Origin: Prunella strophiata
Taxonomy: Eukaryota > Chordata > Aves > Passeriformes > Prunellidae
Direction: 5' to 3'
DNA length: 64,000 bases
NCBI GenBank assembly: GCA_036583965.1
Contig: JAZBQD010000015.1
Coordinates: forward strand, 89,205,809 to 89,269,808
Part shown: one piece after another, positions 1 through 13,911 of the stretch
Numbering within the stretch: position 1 is the first letter of the stretch
How the letters are laid out: each line of letters starts with the position of its first letter
Notes under the pieces: model-generated
Databases searched by the model: none
What the model was told of the DNA's origin: nothing
Seen by the model: the letters and a program-made list of their open reading frames with translations, nothing else
Translations under genes and position numbers: made by a program

Positions 1-199
1 TAATAACAGCAAAGAGAGGACCAAAGGGTGCTTGGTGTAGGGCACTTGGGACAATACCAGATGTAGGAACAGATGCTGTTAGTGACTGGGCCAGACTAGG
101 GCTTCTCAGACATCTCTGGTGGCTACTGCTCTCTCTGCAGCTCCTGTCAAGCAAAAGCCAGCATGCTTCCTCCTTCCCCACTGTCACATTCAAGCTCCA

Positions 200-560
200 G
201 GTGATGCCTGGAATAGATTTGGTATTTAGTTGAAAGACCTTGAACCATACACCCTGGGCAGTACAAGAGCCTGGCCAGGGCTACACCCAAGATGGACCCA
301 AAATGGTCACAAAATGGATGACCAGTTGCAAGGTCTCACACTTTTATAAGGTTTGGTCCATTTGCATATTGGAGTTAATTGTCCAATTATAGCTTCAGGT
401 TATGAAGCCCCACCCTCTTTTTTTGCTCTTCTTCAATTCCCACTTGTTTATACCTTTTGCCCTGAAACTTGTAACAGTTGTCCTTGGTCTCAAGCTGGAA
501 AAGGATTGTTTTGTCTGCCTACCTTGTGAAGAGAATCTACTAACACTTAATATGAAGCTC
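200..560. mobile_element. LTR-like fragment of an avian endogenous retrovirus (edges uncertain)
   Basis: The stretch with AAATGGATGACCAGTTGC, then TTTGCATATTGGAGTTAATT and TCCAATTATAGCTTC, resembles avian ERV LTRs I recall, which share the GCATATT...TTAATTGTCCAATT arrangement. No TG/CA ends or target duplication were found, so this is a degraded or truncated copy at best. Confidence 0.3.
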
Positions 561-599
561 AGAGCTATACCCCTAGACAGCACAGAATCAGAAAAATAT

Positions 600-3500
600 G
601 AAAGCTAAAACTTAAGGCATCACAGGACCTATATCACTATGATCATATATTTCACCATTATCAGCAATTTCTTCTCAAATCATGTTGGTGACTTGATAGC
701 AGAATGTAAGTGCATGTCCCTGTGATCTGCAATTTTTTCCACTTTCTACCTGGATTTGCAAAGGCTACAGTGTTGTTCAATTTTCCTTTATGTGAACTGT
801 CAATGGGAATTCACCCTAGCTGGATGAAAAAAATCACCCTCCTCAGGCCTAAAATGCCACTTTGCATGTTCCTAATAGCTTGCTATTTTTTGGATGCTTA
901 GCTTCAGCCATGGGCATTGTAGTTGTTACTTCAATTCCCTGATATTGCCATTAAAACTGGTGAGTTGTCATCACAGGTAAAACTATGTGAAATATAAAGC
1001 AGGCCTTCAAAGCCCATTACAGTGGCAGCTATAAATGGCAGAAATGCAGTAAATGTTCTGCATGGGCAAAGTACAAGCAGAGTTTGCATTCTCCAAATGG
1101 CACCTCCTTGGAGACCACACAGTTGCTATTTAGAGACCTTGAGCATCCACTAAATCCAGCAGGAGCTGTGGGACACTATAAATAGTCCATGCTGGGACTG
1201 ATGTAGCAGAGCTGGAGCTGAGTGTTACAAAACCTCTGGGATAAAGGCAGGGATGTGAAAAAATAGGTCTGGATGCAGAGTCTGGCATAGGTGGGTATAG
1301 CTACCTTTGAAGCTAAGGTAGCTATACCCACCACTCACATGAATTCCCTTGCTGTGTGTGTATTTTGCAGTGCACAAGCAGGATGTGGCCTGCAAAACCT
1401 TACCTTGCTGAGTGCTGGTTGTGAGCTGAAGACAATCCTGAGCAGAAGCACAGGCGGGAGGGACCTCCTGAAATGGCCGGCTGCCCTGTGCATGCAGCAC
1501 AAAGGCAATAAATTCCTTATCTCACCAGCCTATAAATCTTTGTTGACCATCTCTGTGCATGTCTCTAGAAGAACATTTGATCTAATAGCCTTTTTAAAAA
1601 TTTCCCTTAATTTTCCAGCATAACCCCCCAGTGAATCATTAATGTAACAAGATAAAGATCTCTAGCTAAGGAATTATTCTTATTATAAAGTTCCCAAGTT
1701 CTAGTAGCAAACCTCTCCAGGGTATATATTAAGCCAAAAAGGTCCCACACAATCATTTAAATCTACAAAATTCAATTCATTTCTGACTCCCTCCAGGCAC
1801 TTGTTTTAGAGTGATCTAATAAAGGAGAGTTGTGGCTGTTAAATGATAAAGTCTCCAAAGGGGACGTGGGAACTGTGCACACTAGTCCCCAACATTTGCT
1901 GAGAAGCTTTATGCCTCCATCTCACCTACATCCCTTTTGACAAGGAAACCTTTCAAAGTCTTGCAAAATGAGTGAATGATTCTGTTTTTAAAGGAAAGCA
2001 AAGTAAAAAAAAATTCCTTACATAAATGTACTGCCCAAGGATATAGGTTACGAAAAAGATTAAGCACTTAATTGTTCCAGAAATTATATGTGTGTCTTCA
2101 CCAAATCACTGAAACAAAAGATGGAGCAGATGCACATCTATTCTATTTCCTTGCTGGTGCATCCCTGAGATGCTTTTTCTGCTACTTGCTCCAGCCTAGT
2201 TCTAAATTACCTGTGAAATTATCATTGAAGCAATTCTGTTGTGTGATAATGCACAGAGATTCACTGCAAGACACTGTCTGATTATTTGGGGATTTTTTCA
2301 CATAGTCTTGAGAATAGAGAGGTAGGGATAATACAATACTAGCTCTCCTGATTGTATCAAAAGCATAACTGCAGGTATATCAGTATCATCCACTAAACTG
2401 CACTCAAGAGGCATTAGATACTTTTTTTACAGTTGGAAAATATATTTACATGAAGTTTTGTGTTAGAAAAATGAGTCTCTTACCTGATGTTAAGCTTCCT
2501 ACCTAATGCAGACACAGGGCTAGGTCAAACTTGATACTACAACACCTAGTTACAGTCCATGTGAGAATCCCCAGGGTTAATCACCATCAGGTAGTACAGA
2601 TTTTGCAGTATCCATTTTTGTGCATGCAATAAGCGATTATTTATGTTCATTTTTAACGATGTGGTAACCACTGTATTTTGCAACACACGGTATTTTCCCT
2701 TGCAAAGATGAGCCATACAAGAGAGAATTGGAGCTTCCTTCCAAATTGCAAAAAATAACAATTCTGAGGTGGATGCACAAAGACCAGGGGAGAGCCAGCT
2801 TTATTTCCAAGGAAGCCAATTCAATTTGTCCTCCAGTGCCCACACCTTAATGCATTAAGTGTTTTTGGGGTTTCCCACTGGGACTGAATGTATTTTTTCA
2901 GCCAAAGACAGGCTTTGTGAGAATGTTTAAAGAAATCAATATGTGAGGTTTGTCTAAGGTTACATATTTGTTAATGTTTTATTGATTACTCTATTGGTTG
3001 TGAATTATGTAACTTAATAAAGCTGTGGACTCTTTCTAATAAAGACAAAGACATTATTCCATTAGCTAGCAACTTAAGGCAAAGAAACTTAATAATATAG
3101 CACATAATAAGACCACAGCCCAGAGACTGACAAATCCAATTCACTGTGGAGGTGGCTGTGATGTTGCAGACTGGGCTGTGTCCTCACACAATTAGGCTGT
3201 GCAGGTCAAGTTTAAAAGAGGGTGAGGTCTGCTCTCTGAAGCTGTGATGTGGCCATAAAAAGCAGAGGAGAACAATGAAGTGGCCTGAAAGGACACACAG
3301 AGTAGTTCTGGAGTCTCAGGCACCCCACACACACTTGAGATGGCACGTGTGCCATCGCAGCCTTCTGTCACATGTTCATGTTTTTAGCTGAGACTTCTGT
3401 TCAGCGTTAGTTTTCCCCAAAACTGCTTCTCACATCTCCTTGGAGATGAACCTGGTTTATTTTATTTTACTTTAAAGAAAGCTCTCAATACCCAGGGGGG

Positions 3501-3990
3501 AAAAAAAAACTGAAAATGCTTTAAAAGGAAATGAAATGGTGAATTTCCAAGTGACAAAAGATTGCCTCTCCACGATACAATTGCATTTCCACAGCTGTGG
3601 AGAACAGATACTGCAGCTCCACTTGGGGCAGGTGGGATTGACAAGCAGTTGCTTGCAGAAGTGGGTCTAATATTTGGCTTGACTGCAGTTGCCAGGCATC
3701 AGAGTTGTCTTGAGAGCAGAAAAAAAAAGCACACCATGTCAGTGAGTATGGAGCACCCCCTCCAGCTGCCTTCACAACCTGATGCTTTTTATTTAGCTGG
3801 GAACAGAGGCTCCAAATCCAGGCTCCAGAATGATGTCCAGCCCTGGTGGCCTCCCATCCCCATGCATCCCTCCCAACATTCTCTCAGATCCAGACTCAGT
3901 AATTAAGCAGAGGCATCAGCAAGGCCACCTGGACCACTCTTGGGGTGCTTGAAGCACCATCAGGCCACATGGGCAAGCACACAGATTTCA
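600..3990. other. Intergenic sequence without recognisable genes
   Basis: Short open frames only, none with family features. The one structured element is the perfect hairpin at 1290-1332. The rest is ordinary AT-leaning DNA with short A and T runs. Confidence 0.6.
1290..1332. repeat. Perfect inverted repeat, 18-bp arms, 7-nt loop
   Basis: Left arm GGTGGGTATAGCTACCTT (1290-1307), loop TGAAGCT, right arm AAGGTAGCTATACCCACC (1315-1332). Every base of the arms pairs, and pairing stops sharply at both outer ends. It could form a cruciform in DNA or a hairpin in RNA from either strand. No terminator-like or transposon-like context surrounds it. Confidence 0.9.
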
Positions 3991-3997
3991 CAGAAAT

Positions 3998-4516
3998 ATA
4001 GAATCATAGAAAGATTTGGGCTGGAAGGGACATCTGTTAAAGAACATCTGTTCCAGCCCCCTGCCCTAGGCAGGGGCACCTTCCACTAGACCAGGTTACT
4101 CAAAGCCCCCTCCAGCCTGGCCTTGAACACTTCCATAAAACAGCCACAGCTTCTCTGGACAATCTGTTCAGTGCCTCACCACCCTCACAGTAAATAGTTT
4201 CATCCTAGTATGTAATCTAAACCCAGCCACATTCACTTTAAAGCAAATTCCTCTTCTTCTATCCCTACATGGCCTGTATCAAAATCCCTCTCCATCTCTT
4301 TTGGCAGCCCCCCTTTAGGCACTGTAAGGCTGCTCTAAGCAGCCAGCCCTCCCTGGAGCTTTCTCTTCTGCAGGCTGAACAACCCTGACTGTCTCAGCCT
4401 CTCTTCATAGGAGAGGTGTTTCAGTCCCTGATCATCTTCACAGCGTCCTCTGCTACTCACTCCTGAAAGTCCACATCTTTCTTATGCAGGGGGGCCCCAG
4501 AGCTGGACACAGCTGA
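3998..4516 (-). mobile_element. CR1 LINE fragment (3' part, minus strand)
   Basis: Starts at the CR1 3' terminus (ATAGAATCATAGAAAG, then GGGCTGGAAGGGACAT) and runs backward through the familiar 3' UTR and C-terminal reverse-transcriptase segment: AGACCAGGTTACTCAAAGCC, GCCTGGCCTTGAACACTTCC, TCTGCAGGCTGAACAACCC and GGGCCCCAGAGCTGGACACA. 5' truncated, as most CR1 copies are. No intact frame remains. Confidence 0.92.
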
Positions 4517-7500
4517 TTTCTAATTAATGCAAGCTATGGACTGGAGGAGTGGGTCTGCTACTAGCCAGAGTGCTGCCTCTCCAGGACAGGCAGACTTCCT
4601 TTTGCCTGCCAGTCTGTCAGCACAACCATTACCTGCTAACATGGAAACTGTCTGTCAGACCACACAGCTCTCCCCTGCCTGGAAGCACCGGGTGTTTTTA
4701 GGGGAAAACACCTGAAATCTGTCTCTGGGGTCAATGAATTCAGCCACCTAAAATGGACATGCTCAGGGTCACCTGGTACATTTTGCAAATGAAAGATCTT
4801 TCAGCTGCTGTCATTAGAAGCTTTTGAGCTTCTCATCTAGGTAATTAAACTCCTCATTTTCACAAGAAATTCAGAGGCTGAGGACTGGTTCTGCTTGTGG
4901 TTACATCTGTGTCAAATCAAGGCAGTTACCAGGTGCTGCATGCATGGAGCAGGCTCAGTGGATTTGGAGCTGTGAATTAATCACACAGCTTCCCACAGGA
5001 AGACACATTTACTTCATTGAGAATTTAAGGGGAATGGCATAACAAAACTGACTCTGTGTATTTTGGGCTTTTTAAGTGACAGAGATGTCCTGCTCTGCAG
5101 TATCCAGTGTTACAAACTCACTAAGCTTATAACCAGCATCCTAAACAGAAGTCCACTGTCCACAACTAAAACCTTTCCCTTTCACTAAAATCCCTGACAT
5201 CTCAAGCCTGGAAGAGTAACAAAAACCTCACAGCCCAAATATTAACTCAGAAAACAACCTTAAAGTTTCAAGAAAATACCAAACTAAACTAAAAAAAAAA
5301 AAAAAAAAAAAAATCCTTAAGGACAACGATTCACTTTCATAGAGCCCCTTAGAAAGGAAGAGAGCAGGCACAAGACCATGCAGTGTGTTTTGAATGAGGC
5401 AGATCCCCCAGAATGAGCCTGTGTGCCAGCTGTAATGGAGGTGGTGGTGCATCCCTCCCCATCACCACCACGTTTTGGTCTTAAAACTGAGCAGTGAATG
5501 AAATTATGCACTGGCAGTGCTCTGCAGGGCACAAAATGAACTCCAAAACATACGATCCACAAACAGCAAATTATTCTGACTTGACCATGAGCAACCTGTA
5601 ATGAGCTAAGGAGGTGCTGCCAGCCCAGCCTTGGTCTCGAGTGGGAGATGTTGGCCTGAACTCATTCCCACTGCAGCAATGACAAGTTGCTTATCTGTTA
5701 GCAAAAGAGCAACTTCAAATCCTTCATTTGTCTGGTTGGGAGTTCAGTTTTTAGGGTGTTAAAATAGTGGTGGGAAGGAATGATTGAACAGCTTAAGTAA
5801 GATCATTTAGGTCATTATTGCAAGCTGAATTTCTGCTGTAGGAAAGTGACTCTCCCAGCCCATGGTTGTTTTAGCCACACTGCCATTACTCCATGTTGCT
5901 GTCAGTTTAACACCGATACCAATTCCCACCCCACTGTTCCTGGCTCTCTTTGGGCCTCAGGTTTTTGACTCCAAGCAAGCTGGAAAGGACAAAAAAAGGG
6001 AAACCAAAAAAGCTGCTGCAGCACCCAGGTGAGCTGTACTCAATCATTACATTTTTTCACCTTTCTTTTGTCATATTCAATGTGTCATGTTCACATCTAA
6101 TTATGATCTGATGATGCCAATACTTGGTATTATTTTAATATTTATGCCTGTGAATAACCCCTCGAAAATGAAAGGATTAGTGCTTGTATGATCAAAGCCA
6201 CTGTAAACTCTGTGTTCTCTGTGGTGGCAAGTGTGTTTTATATTTGCTTCCTAAGCTGCTTTGAACACTGTGGCCACTGCAAAAATAGTGCATAACAATG
6301 AGTTTTCAATAGCAATAGTTAACAATTCTTCAGCTGGTGAGAAGGGAAAATGTCTGATTCAATCGGAGTTGTGTTACGGTGCTGGTGGGTTTTTCTTTAC
6401 GAGATCGTTAAATAAGCATGAACGAGGTACAGTATCCTGGGTTTTATTGGAGGCATAAGCATCAGAGTCATTCACAAAATGTTCCCCATTATCACGTGTA
6501 ATTGAAAAACAAAAGAAAATAGTCTCTTTGGGAGTTTAACATATATGATTTCTTTTAAAGACCTAATGCTGTGGGAGATAGGCAGCATTAATTCTGTACA
6601 TGCTCTTTCATACTTGCATTATTTTTTTAATACTTTCAATAACTCAAGACCAAACGTTCCTAGTTAAATGTGCTCTTGTTTTTTTCCTCCTTTTTAATTA
6701 ATGCTTACAGTTCAATGTCAGTTCTCTTTCTCTACGCTTGACTTAGATACTTAACTTTATTGCTTCATTGATTTATGTTATGGGGGACCCAGCACTGTCA
6801 ATCATTGAGCTGCTCTACAGACTTCAGACAAAGATGATAATCAAATCTACATGATCAGAAACAACATTTGGGCAAAAGCAATAAGCAGCAGCTCCTGGGC
6901 AGGGGGAGGGTGTGGGCATGTGGGAGGGAAGACAAGGCAAGGCAAGAGAGCAAGTTCAGATGTTATTGTGGAATTGTACAGAAACCGCTGCCTCACTTTC
7001 CCAACATGCCTTCTCCTTGTCTGTTGCATGCAGCTTCTTAAAAATACAAATCACTAAAAAGACATAGAGAAATAAATCTAACACCAGAGAAGGTGGTGAA
7101 GTACAAAGCAGGATCTTGATGGGAATTGTATTTCATTATATGGCCTGTGGAAGAAAAACATTTGGAAATTATTCTCGAGACTTCTGTTCTGCTTCAGTAT
7201 TTTTGTCTCTGGGAAAGGTTGTCTCTCTGCCCTTCCTCATCATATTGACTCAAAGGAGAAATATGTGCTGAGGTAGCAACCGGACACAGAGTGATGGCTG
7301 AGGCACAGGGAGGCTGCAGTGCAAGGGGTCAGTGCAAATGTACAGAGAAGGTCTTTCCCGTGTCTGCAGGGGGTGCTGATGGTGACATTTCTTCCACATC
7401 TCAGGACAGAGTAGTTCTCATCCACAGCCAGGATGAAGCCAGGGAAGTTTCCCACTGCCAGCCTCACAGGATCTGGGTATGGCACAGAGCAGCAAAAGGT

Positions 7501-10010
7501 TGGGAGGAGAGTAAAGATGTTATTGAAGATCATAGATCAGGTACTAGGAAACTCTTTAAACTTACCCTAATTTTGTCTACTTAGCATTTCATCAAAATGC
7601 ATCTGTGTTTTAAACAAATCTCCAAAGCCTATCTCTCCAGTGAAGCCCATTACATTTTGTGCTGCACAACTTTGATCTCGCAGAACAGTCTCTTTATATT
7701 AAGTAATAAGGCATCATTTGGTTTGCATTTCATCCATTCTTTATCACATCTACACTCAGGTAATTGCTTCCACATGCTCTTTAGTAAAAGAAAAACTCAA
7801 CTGCAGTTCAAGCGTGTTTACGTTTATGGATGGATTGAGTATGTCAAGTGTTGACACTTTATTTTTTTTTCCTCCAAGACGACCAATCCTCACAGATCAT
7901 TTAAAGGGGGGAGGAGAAAAAAAAGTCAGTAATTCATATTTCAAAAATTTCCAAAATTGCTCCCAACTGAGATGTTTTTCAAAGCTCTAATTTACCATAC
8001 ACAAAGTTTTAACGCTTGCCATGCCATTGTGTTTATGTCAGGGTAAGCCTCCCATGTGTTTGGTTATGTTGCTATTTAATGTGGCAAAAGCTTTAACTCT
8101 TTCTATACTACAAGATGTTAATAAGGTAACCTGTGACTATTTCTTTGAAGTGGAACAAAGCTCTATTTTGTCTTTCCTGGGAATTTGTAGTGAGTAGCTC
8201 CACTTGTCCCCTGTGCTGCTAGCAGAAAGAGAAATAGTTTGCCAGCTACAGCATGAATTGTGAAGCCTGAGAGAATAGCAGTGGGAACATAGCAATGCTA
8301 AAATACAGTGATTTTAATTTTAATTCTTTTTTGCATGAAGGCTGTTGTTGAGAAGGAGTAAAAAAGAAAGTACAGGCTGTTCTGGAAGATGTAGAACAGA
8401 TCCATGTTCTGCATGCTATATAAAGATTAATCTTCATACACCGATAGTTGTTGTCAGCTGAGCTGGCTCTTTTTCCCCTTTTGCTAAATGTTAATAGAAA
8501 TGTACCAGCACAATTTACCAGAGACACTTACAGCTGTTAAGATGGAGTGAAATGGAAAGAAACTGTGTGAAGACAAACCCAGGAGATTTGACACCTGCTT
8601 AGGTGACAAGAAGCATGAACTGAGGGGAGAATCTTTTATTCTAGGGTCATTGCTAACATTGCCAAATTTGGTTGTTTAGGAGCTGTAGGAGTGTCACTTG
8701 TCTTGTTTTACTGACATTGGTGCATTTTGGGGGGAGTAGCATGGGAGAGGAGTTTCTTTTTCTTTCCCAAGGGAAGGCACACTTTAAATAGTCCTTTTAA
8801 GTAGAAAGCAGTGAACCAGTGACAATGGCCTGGATCTTAATTCACTTGACTGTATTTATGTAGCAAGTGGGACAGAGGGCCTGGCAATCGGATTTTCCTG
8901 TAGATACTGCACTATGCACTTTAAAAAAGAGCTCCTACTGTATACAAACATCTCATTTCTTCTTGGGCACCAGGTGTCCTCCCAAAAGTCCCACACAGAT
9001 CATCTGTTTATCCTGGTCACTTACTGTAATATAAGGGCACTTCATAATCCTTAAAAGGCAATAAGGAGTTTCTGGGTAACTTAGGTCCTGAGAAATGCAT
9101 GTTTAAAAGAGCTTAGCTAAAAGATGTTGCCTCAGGACCAGTGTTTTTCATCCTAGCACAAAGGTCCCAGCATGTGATCTGGGTTCTCAGCTTTTGGCAA
9201 ATTAAGAGCACAGTTGCAAGCCCGAGGATGGGATCTGAGTGAGACAGCAGGGAGAAGGGGAAGCTGCTTCCCCCAGCCAGGAAAGCGGACTCGCAGCTCC
9301 CTCAGCAGTGAACCCCCTGCTGAACTGCTCCACAGAGCAGCAGTCCCCAAGATCTGATGTCTGCAATGATAAAGGCTGTGTAAACATGAGGCTGGCTCTT
9401 TTTCTACAGTGTGACACAGGTTAGGAATTTATTTTGGTTGTTTTTATCCACATGTAAAACCCAGTGTGGTTAGGTGTTGCACAGAACAAAAAAAACTGAG
9501 ACCATGTGCTTAGCTCCTTGAGCCCTTGTGTGTGCATCTGCTGTCACAGAGACACATTCCTGAGACTCAGGGATGTGATGAAGACAAAAACTGTCTCTAT
9601 TAAATGTCACATTTTATGAACACTTTGAAAATTCAACTACAAGATGTACTGGAGACTGTGAATTCCTGCAAGGGCCACCATCAGATCTATTTCATATTGA
9701 GAAAGGCCAGAACACAGAGAAATTTCTCTGATAGCATCCCATGTATCCTTGTGTGTTTGCCCTTGGGTGAAGAAGTTTAAATAATCAAGTTTGTTGCCTT
9801 TTTATTTGCATTCTAATTTTTTTTAGGCATAATTTTCCATCATTTCTTTTTTCTTTTATCCCACAGCTACTTTTCATACTGTCTTCTAAAAATTTTGCCT
9901 GAGATACTTTTGGTTATTACTGGCAGAGAGCAGGATGTCTTGGAGTGGTCCATTCATAGTCCAATGAAGAGTAGTAATAAATAAATGTTCTCTGACATGA
10001 AAAGTGTAGA
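4517..10010. other. Intergenic sequence, no confirmed gene
   Basis: Contains a 23-nt poly-A run at 5291-5313 and an exon-like segment at 5961-6028 (see findings). Otherwise only short open frames without recognisable domains. The AT-rich stretch 6040-6800 has no features I can name. Confidence 0.55.
5291..5313. repeat. Poly-A run (23 nt)
   Basis: Uninterrupted A homopolymer in non-coding DNA. No retrocopy or SINE body was recognised beside it. Confidence 0.9.
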
Positions 10011-10017
10011 TTTTTAG

Positions 10018-10412
10018 GATAACTGAGGTGTGAAGGGACCACAGGAAGGCTCTACTCCATCCTCCTGCTCAAAGCAAGGTAACCTGTGGGATCAGACCAA
10101 GTTGCTTTGTCTTGAAAGGTCTTGAAAGCCTTTTGGGATGCAGACTCAACAGCCTCTGTGAAAACCTGTTTCGCTGCTTGGCTGTCCTCTAAGAGAAAAC
10201 AATATTCCTCTCTGAACTGCTCTTGTTCAATTTATGCTCATTCCCTTTAATCTTCACACCATGCACCACTGTAAAAGAGCCTGGCTCTTTCTTCTTGATA
10301 CCTGCCTCATATTTACTGGGGCACTGCTTTTAAGGCCTCCCCAAACCAATCTCTTCTCCAGGCTGAGCTAGCCCCAGTTGCTCAGCCTCTCCTCACAGGA
10401 CTAGCACTGTAG
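10018..10412 (-). mobile_element. CR1 LINE fragment (minus strand, older subfamily)
   Basis: Begins with TAACTGAGGTGTGAAGGGAC and CTCCTGCTCAAAGCAAGGT, which match the 3' region of CR1 copies of the 'CTGCTCAAAGCAGGGT' type. It continues through TCTTCTCCAGGCTGAGCTAG and TGCTCAGCCTCTCCTCACAG. More diverged than the element at 4 kb, and truncated. Confidence 0.85.
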
Positions 10413-13400
10413 CCCTGACTGCCTTGGGGGCAGTTTTGGGGGTCTGGAACTGGGTGATGGAGCTAGGTGTGGTCTGAGAGGCTGAGCTTGATGTGCTGGC
10501 TGTGCTCCTGTTCACAGAGCCCCAGATGCTGCTGCCCCTCCAGCCCTCTTGTAATCAGTGTGTACCAGCCAGGCTATTTTGGCAGTGATGTTCTCAGTAC
10601 ATTTGGGGAGCTGACAACCCCACCGACCCTGCTGCCCACCCAAACACCAGCAGCTACATGTCAAGAGAGGTGTGCTAGCTGGTGCTAATGAAGAGAAGGG
10701 GTTAATTTTGTCCTGGCTTCTACATAGCCCTGCACTTCCAGCTCAGTAGATGGAAGGAATGTGATTAAGTCGGTGTTGATACCAAGTCTGAGAACAGATG
10801 TGAGAATGAATTGGCAGAGATGGAATTCAGATGGGACAAAAATAGCAAAAGGAGTGGGTGGGAACAGTCACACATTTGTGTTACAGGTGCTTGGTCTAGA
10901 CCCCTACATTTACAGAGACTCCTGAATTTTTCTTCTTACTAATTCTTATTAATCTAGTTTCTCTTGTCAGCAGGGCCTTTTTCCCTTAACAGTAATGTCC
11001 AGCAGCTCAAACCTGCTGTTCTCTACCCTGAAGGACAACTTGGGCAAAAAGCTCCTTTCACCTCCAAGCAGAAAAGTTGCAAACATTGCCAGTTTCCCTG
11101 CCTCTCACACAGGGCAACACTTGAATCAAGTTGCTCCCATTTATAGATACGGAAACTAAGGCTCACAGTGCAAACACTTTTTAAAGCAAACACACAGCAA
11201 ATCCCAACCACTAAGGTTGTTCTTATTCCCTTCACAGAAGCAACTGAAAGACTCTGCAGGGAGCAAAGCCCATGTTTGTGCTGGACTTGTGCAAGCTGCT
11301 TTCCCCCCTAGGATGTCTCTTCTCTCAGTTGTTGCCCCTTGCCTTCAAACTGTCCGTGGGGTTGGTTTGTGGCTTTGTTAGGCTTTTTTTGTCTTGTAAC
11401 AGCACAAACACTTAGAGTCAGCCCAGGCTGTCCATTGGCAGTGTAACAGATGCACTTGAAACTCAGCTACAAGGACAATAGCATGCTTTTCCATCAAAGG
11501 GTTTGAAGACTCATCAAAGGGTGGGACATAAGATGAAGCCTTCAAAGGACACACCACTCCTTGCAGCAATCTGTTGGTCTTGCCACCGCCCATTCCCTTG
11601 GTGGATTTTTCAGGATTTGCGTCACTGCTCCAGAGAGTTAACAGCACTCCTCACAGCTTGATGCAGAAGTAATATCAGCTGTAGCCAGTAAGGCAGAGAA
11701 CTGCAAACACAGGTCTTGGCAGCAAAGTGAAGAGAGAACTGACTATCAACCAAAAACTTTCATATTGCTTTTACTTGTAACTTTTTAATCCCCCCAGCAA
11801 TTTGTTCCACAAAAGACTAAGAACCAGAGTTTCACTAACATTTACTTAAAGAGCTGTGGGGAAAGCACTTACAATTTACCTATCTGTGTAGCTGTAACAT
11901 AGTGTAGAAGCATAGTCTTCACATGGAGAAATGAAGAAAAATCAATTAGCAATTCCCAAAGGGCAGATGTGTTGGTTGAGAAGGTCACAAAACACTTGCA
12001 CTTGCTCTGTAGACTTGGAACCAGATCCCCTCTGCACTGCATCGCTGCTCAGCTTCACATGGAAAGAGGGAAGAAAGGGGACTCATGCTCTAGGGAAAAG
12101 CTCTTTATGATCCACAAATAGGTCTTATCAAGGGCAGAGGAAAGAAGAGAGGGAGGAATTGTCATGCCTGAAGAGCCATATTCTGTTTGTATCAGTGACA
12201 GGCACATACTGAGGATTACTTCGGTCCACGTTGCTGCACACAAGCGTGCTGGTAGCTCCCACTCAGGAGAAACGGGCTGCAAGCTGTCCAGCCTTTACAG
12301 AAATATTACTGTTGCTGTGCTGTCAAGGTCACTGTCAGCCTGGGTTATCTGCTGTGTAAGTACTAGCCTCACAAATCAGGCTTAGCTAAGGGCTGTAATT
12401 CATACACTCAGCATTTTGTGGATTATGTCCTTTAGCTTTCCCTCATTGCCATTTTGGATATTCATTTAGCTCCAGAGTGTGTGACTCCTGTGATTTCTCT
12501 CTGGGGTAATTTCCCCATGTGATGCAGCATTTCCCTGTATATTTCTTAATCACAAGTGTACAAACTCACTCTGTATGAGTAATTTAATATACAATGCTTA
12601 TTGTCTTTGAAGACATAATTCACTGTTGGATAAAACAGTAGAAAAATGCAGGCCACAGGGGGGAAAAATCAATGGGAAAGATACAAAACCCACAAGAAAT
12701 AATAACAAGAAAATTCCTGTAATTAAGACGCTCAAAGAAGAGTCAGGAAAATTCATCTCCCTCATTCTGATCTAAACTTTTGCAGGAGATTTCTGTTTTC
12801 CAGATGTCCAGCTTTTACTCATAAAAGAAAGATTATGGGTTTTCCCACCTCATGGATTTATCAACATAAACTGAATTGCTCAGTCTAAAAGTATTTTAAG
12901 AAAGTGCTATCGAGAACGGTTCAGGCACACACTTATGCTATTACATTAGTTTACAAAACTGGGGACATAGATAATAAGAAGAGTGGTCGAAAATAAAACA
13001 AATCTTTTTGTCCAACAGAGCAATTATCCTGTGTAATCAAAACAGGCCTTAGATTGTGCAATACAGAAGCATGTTCCCTTCAATAATGGAGTGTTAAAGT
13101 CTAAAGAACGTGTCTATGTGCTCATCTCCTCTATGCTGGGCTAGCTGTGGCAGTATTTTTGAATCAGGTTACTTAGATCCACAGATCCATATTGGAAGGA
13201 AAGCACTCTCTTTGGAGATACTATGCTAAAAAACACGTGTATCTCATTCTGCAAGATTGCCAGGCAATACATGATTTTTTAAAAATGTTGTTCCTGCTAG
13301 TGCTGGAGTCATTGTAGTGTAGATATATACTTATATTCTTCTTTCTGATTCATAATAATTCCAGGTAATGTTAGTTTTTGTCCTACACAAAGGCTTCTTT

Positions 13401-13911
13401 ATGTCCTTTACACCCCAGATGTGCAGGCACCTTCATTGCTTTAGGAAGTTGCCTGTTTCTCTCCAGTTTTGTGATTCAGTGAAGCATCTTTGCATAAGAC
13501 TTTCTCTCTTCTTCTTTACTTCTTCTAAACAATTTAACACATTTAAGTGGCCTTGAACATGATCACTTCTACTGCACAGCTGGGCCTACAGCAAATCCCC
13601 AGAATCAATCAGCCTGAAACTTCTAAGCCTGAAATTTGACTCACAGTGTTGATGCCTCAGGCCCAATCTTCTGTATTGCAGAGAGTTTGGCTCAGGAAAA
13701 AATAATGGGCATCGGTTTTTTGCACAAAGTTCCACTTTTTTTTCATTCTGTTCTATCTGATCTGATCCTATTCATCCTTCTGAAGAAATAATTTTAAAAG
13801 CTTTTCAGCCTTGACTAATTATCAACTTCTTGCAAGTGAATTTTCTCATCCATCCTCTTCTCTGTGCTCCTAAAACATGATTCAGAAATATTTTAAAAAT
13901 ATAAAAAGATA
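10413..13911. other. Intergenic sequence, no gene recognised
   Basis: No open frame longer than 90 codons and none with a recognisable motif. A MIR-like relic is visible near 11130-11200. The remainder is AT-leaning unique sequence. Confidence 0.55.
11130..11200 (-). mobile_element. MIR-like SINE relic
   Basis: CCATTTATAGATACGGAAAC followed by TAAGGCTCACAGTG resembles the MIR/CORE-SINE motif 'CCATTTTACAGATGAGGAAACTGAGGCTCA'. Only this core is recognisable; boundaries are guesses. Confidence 0.45.
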
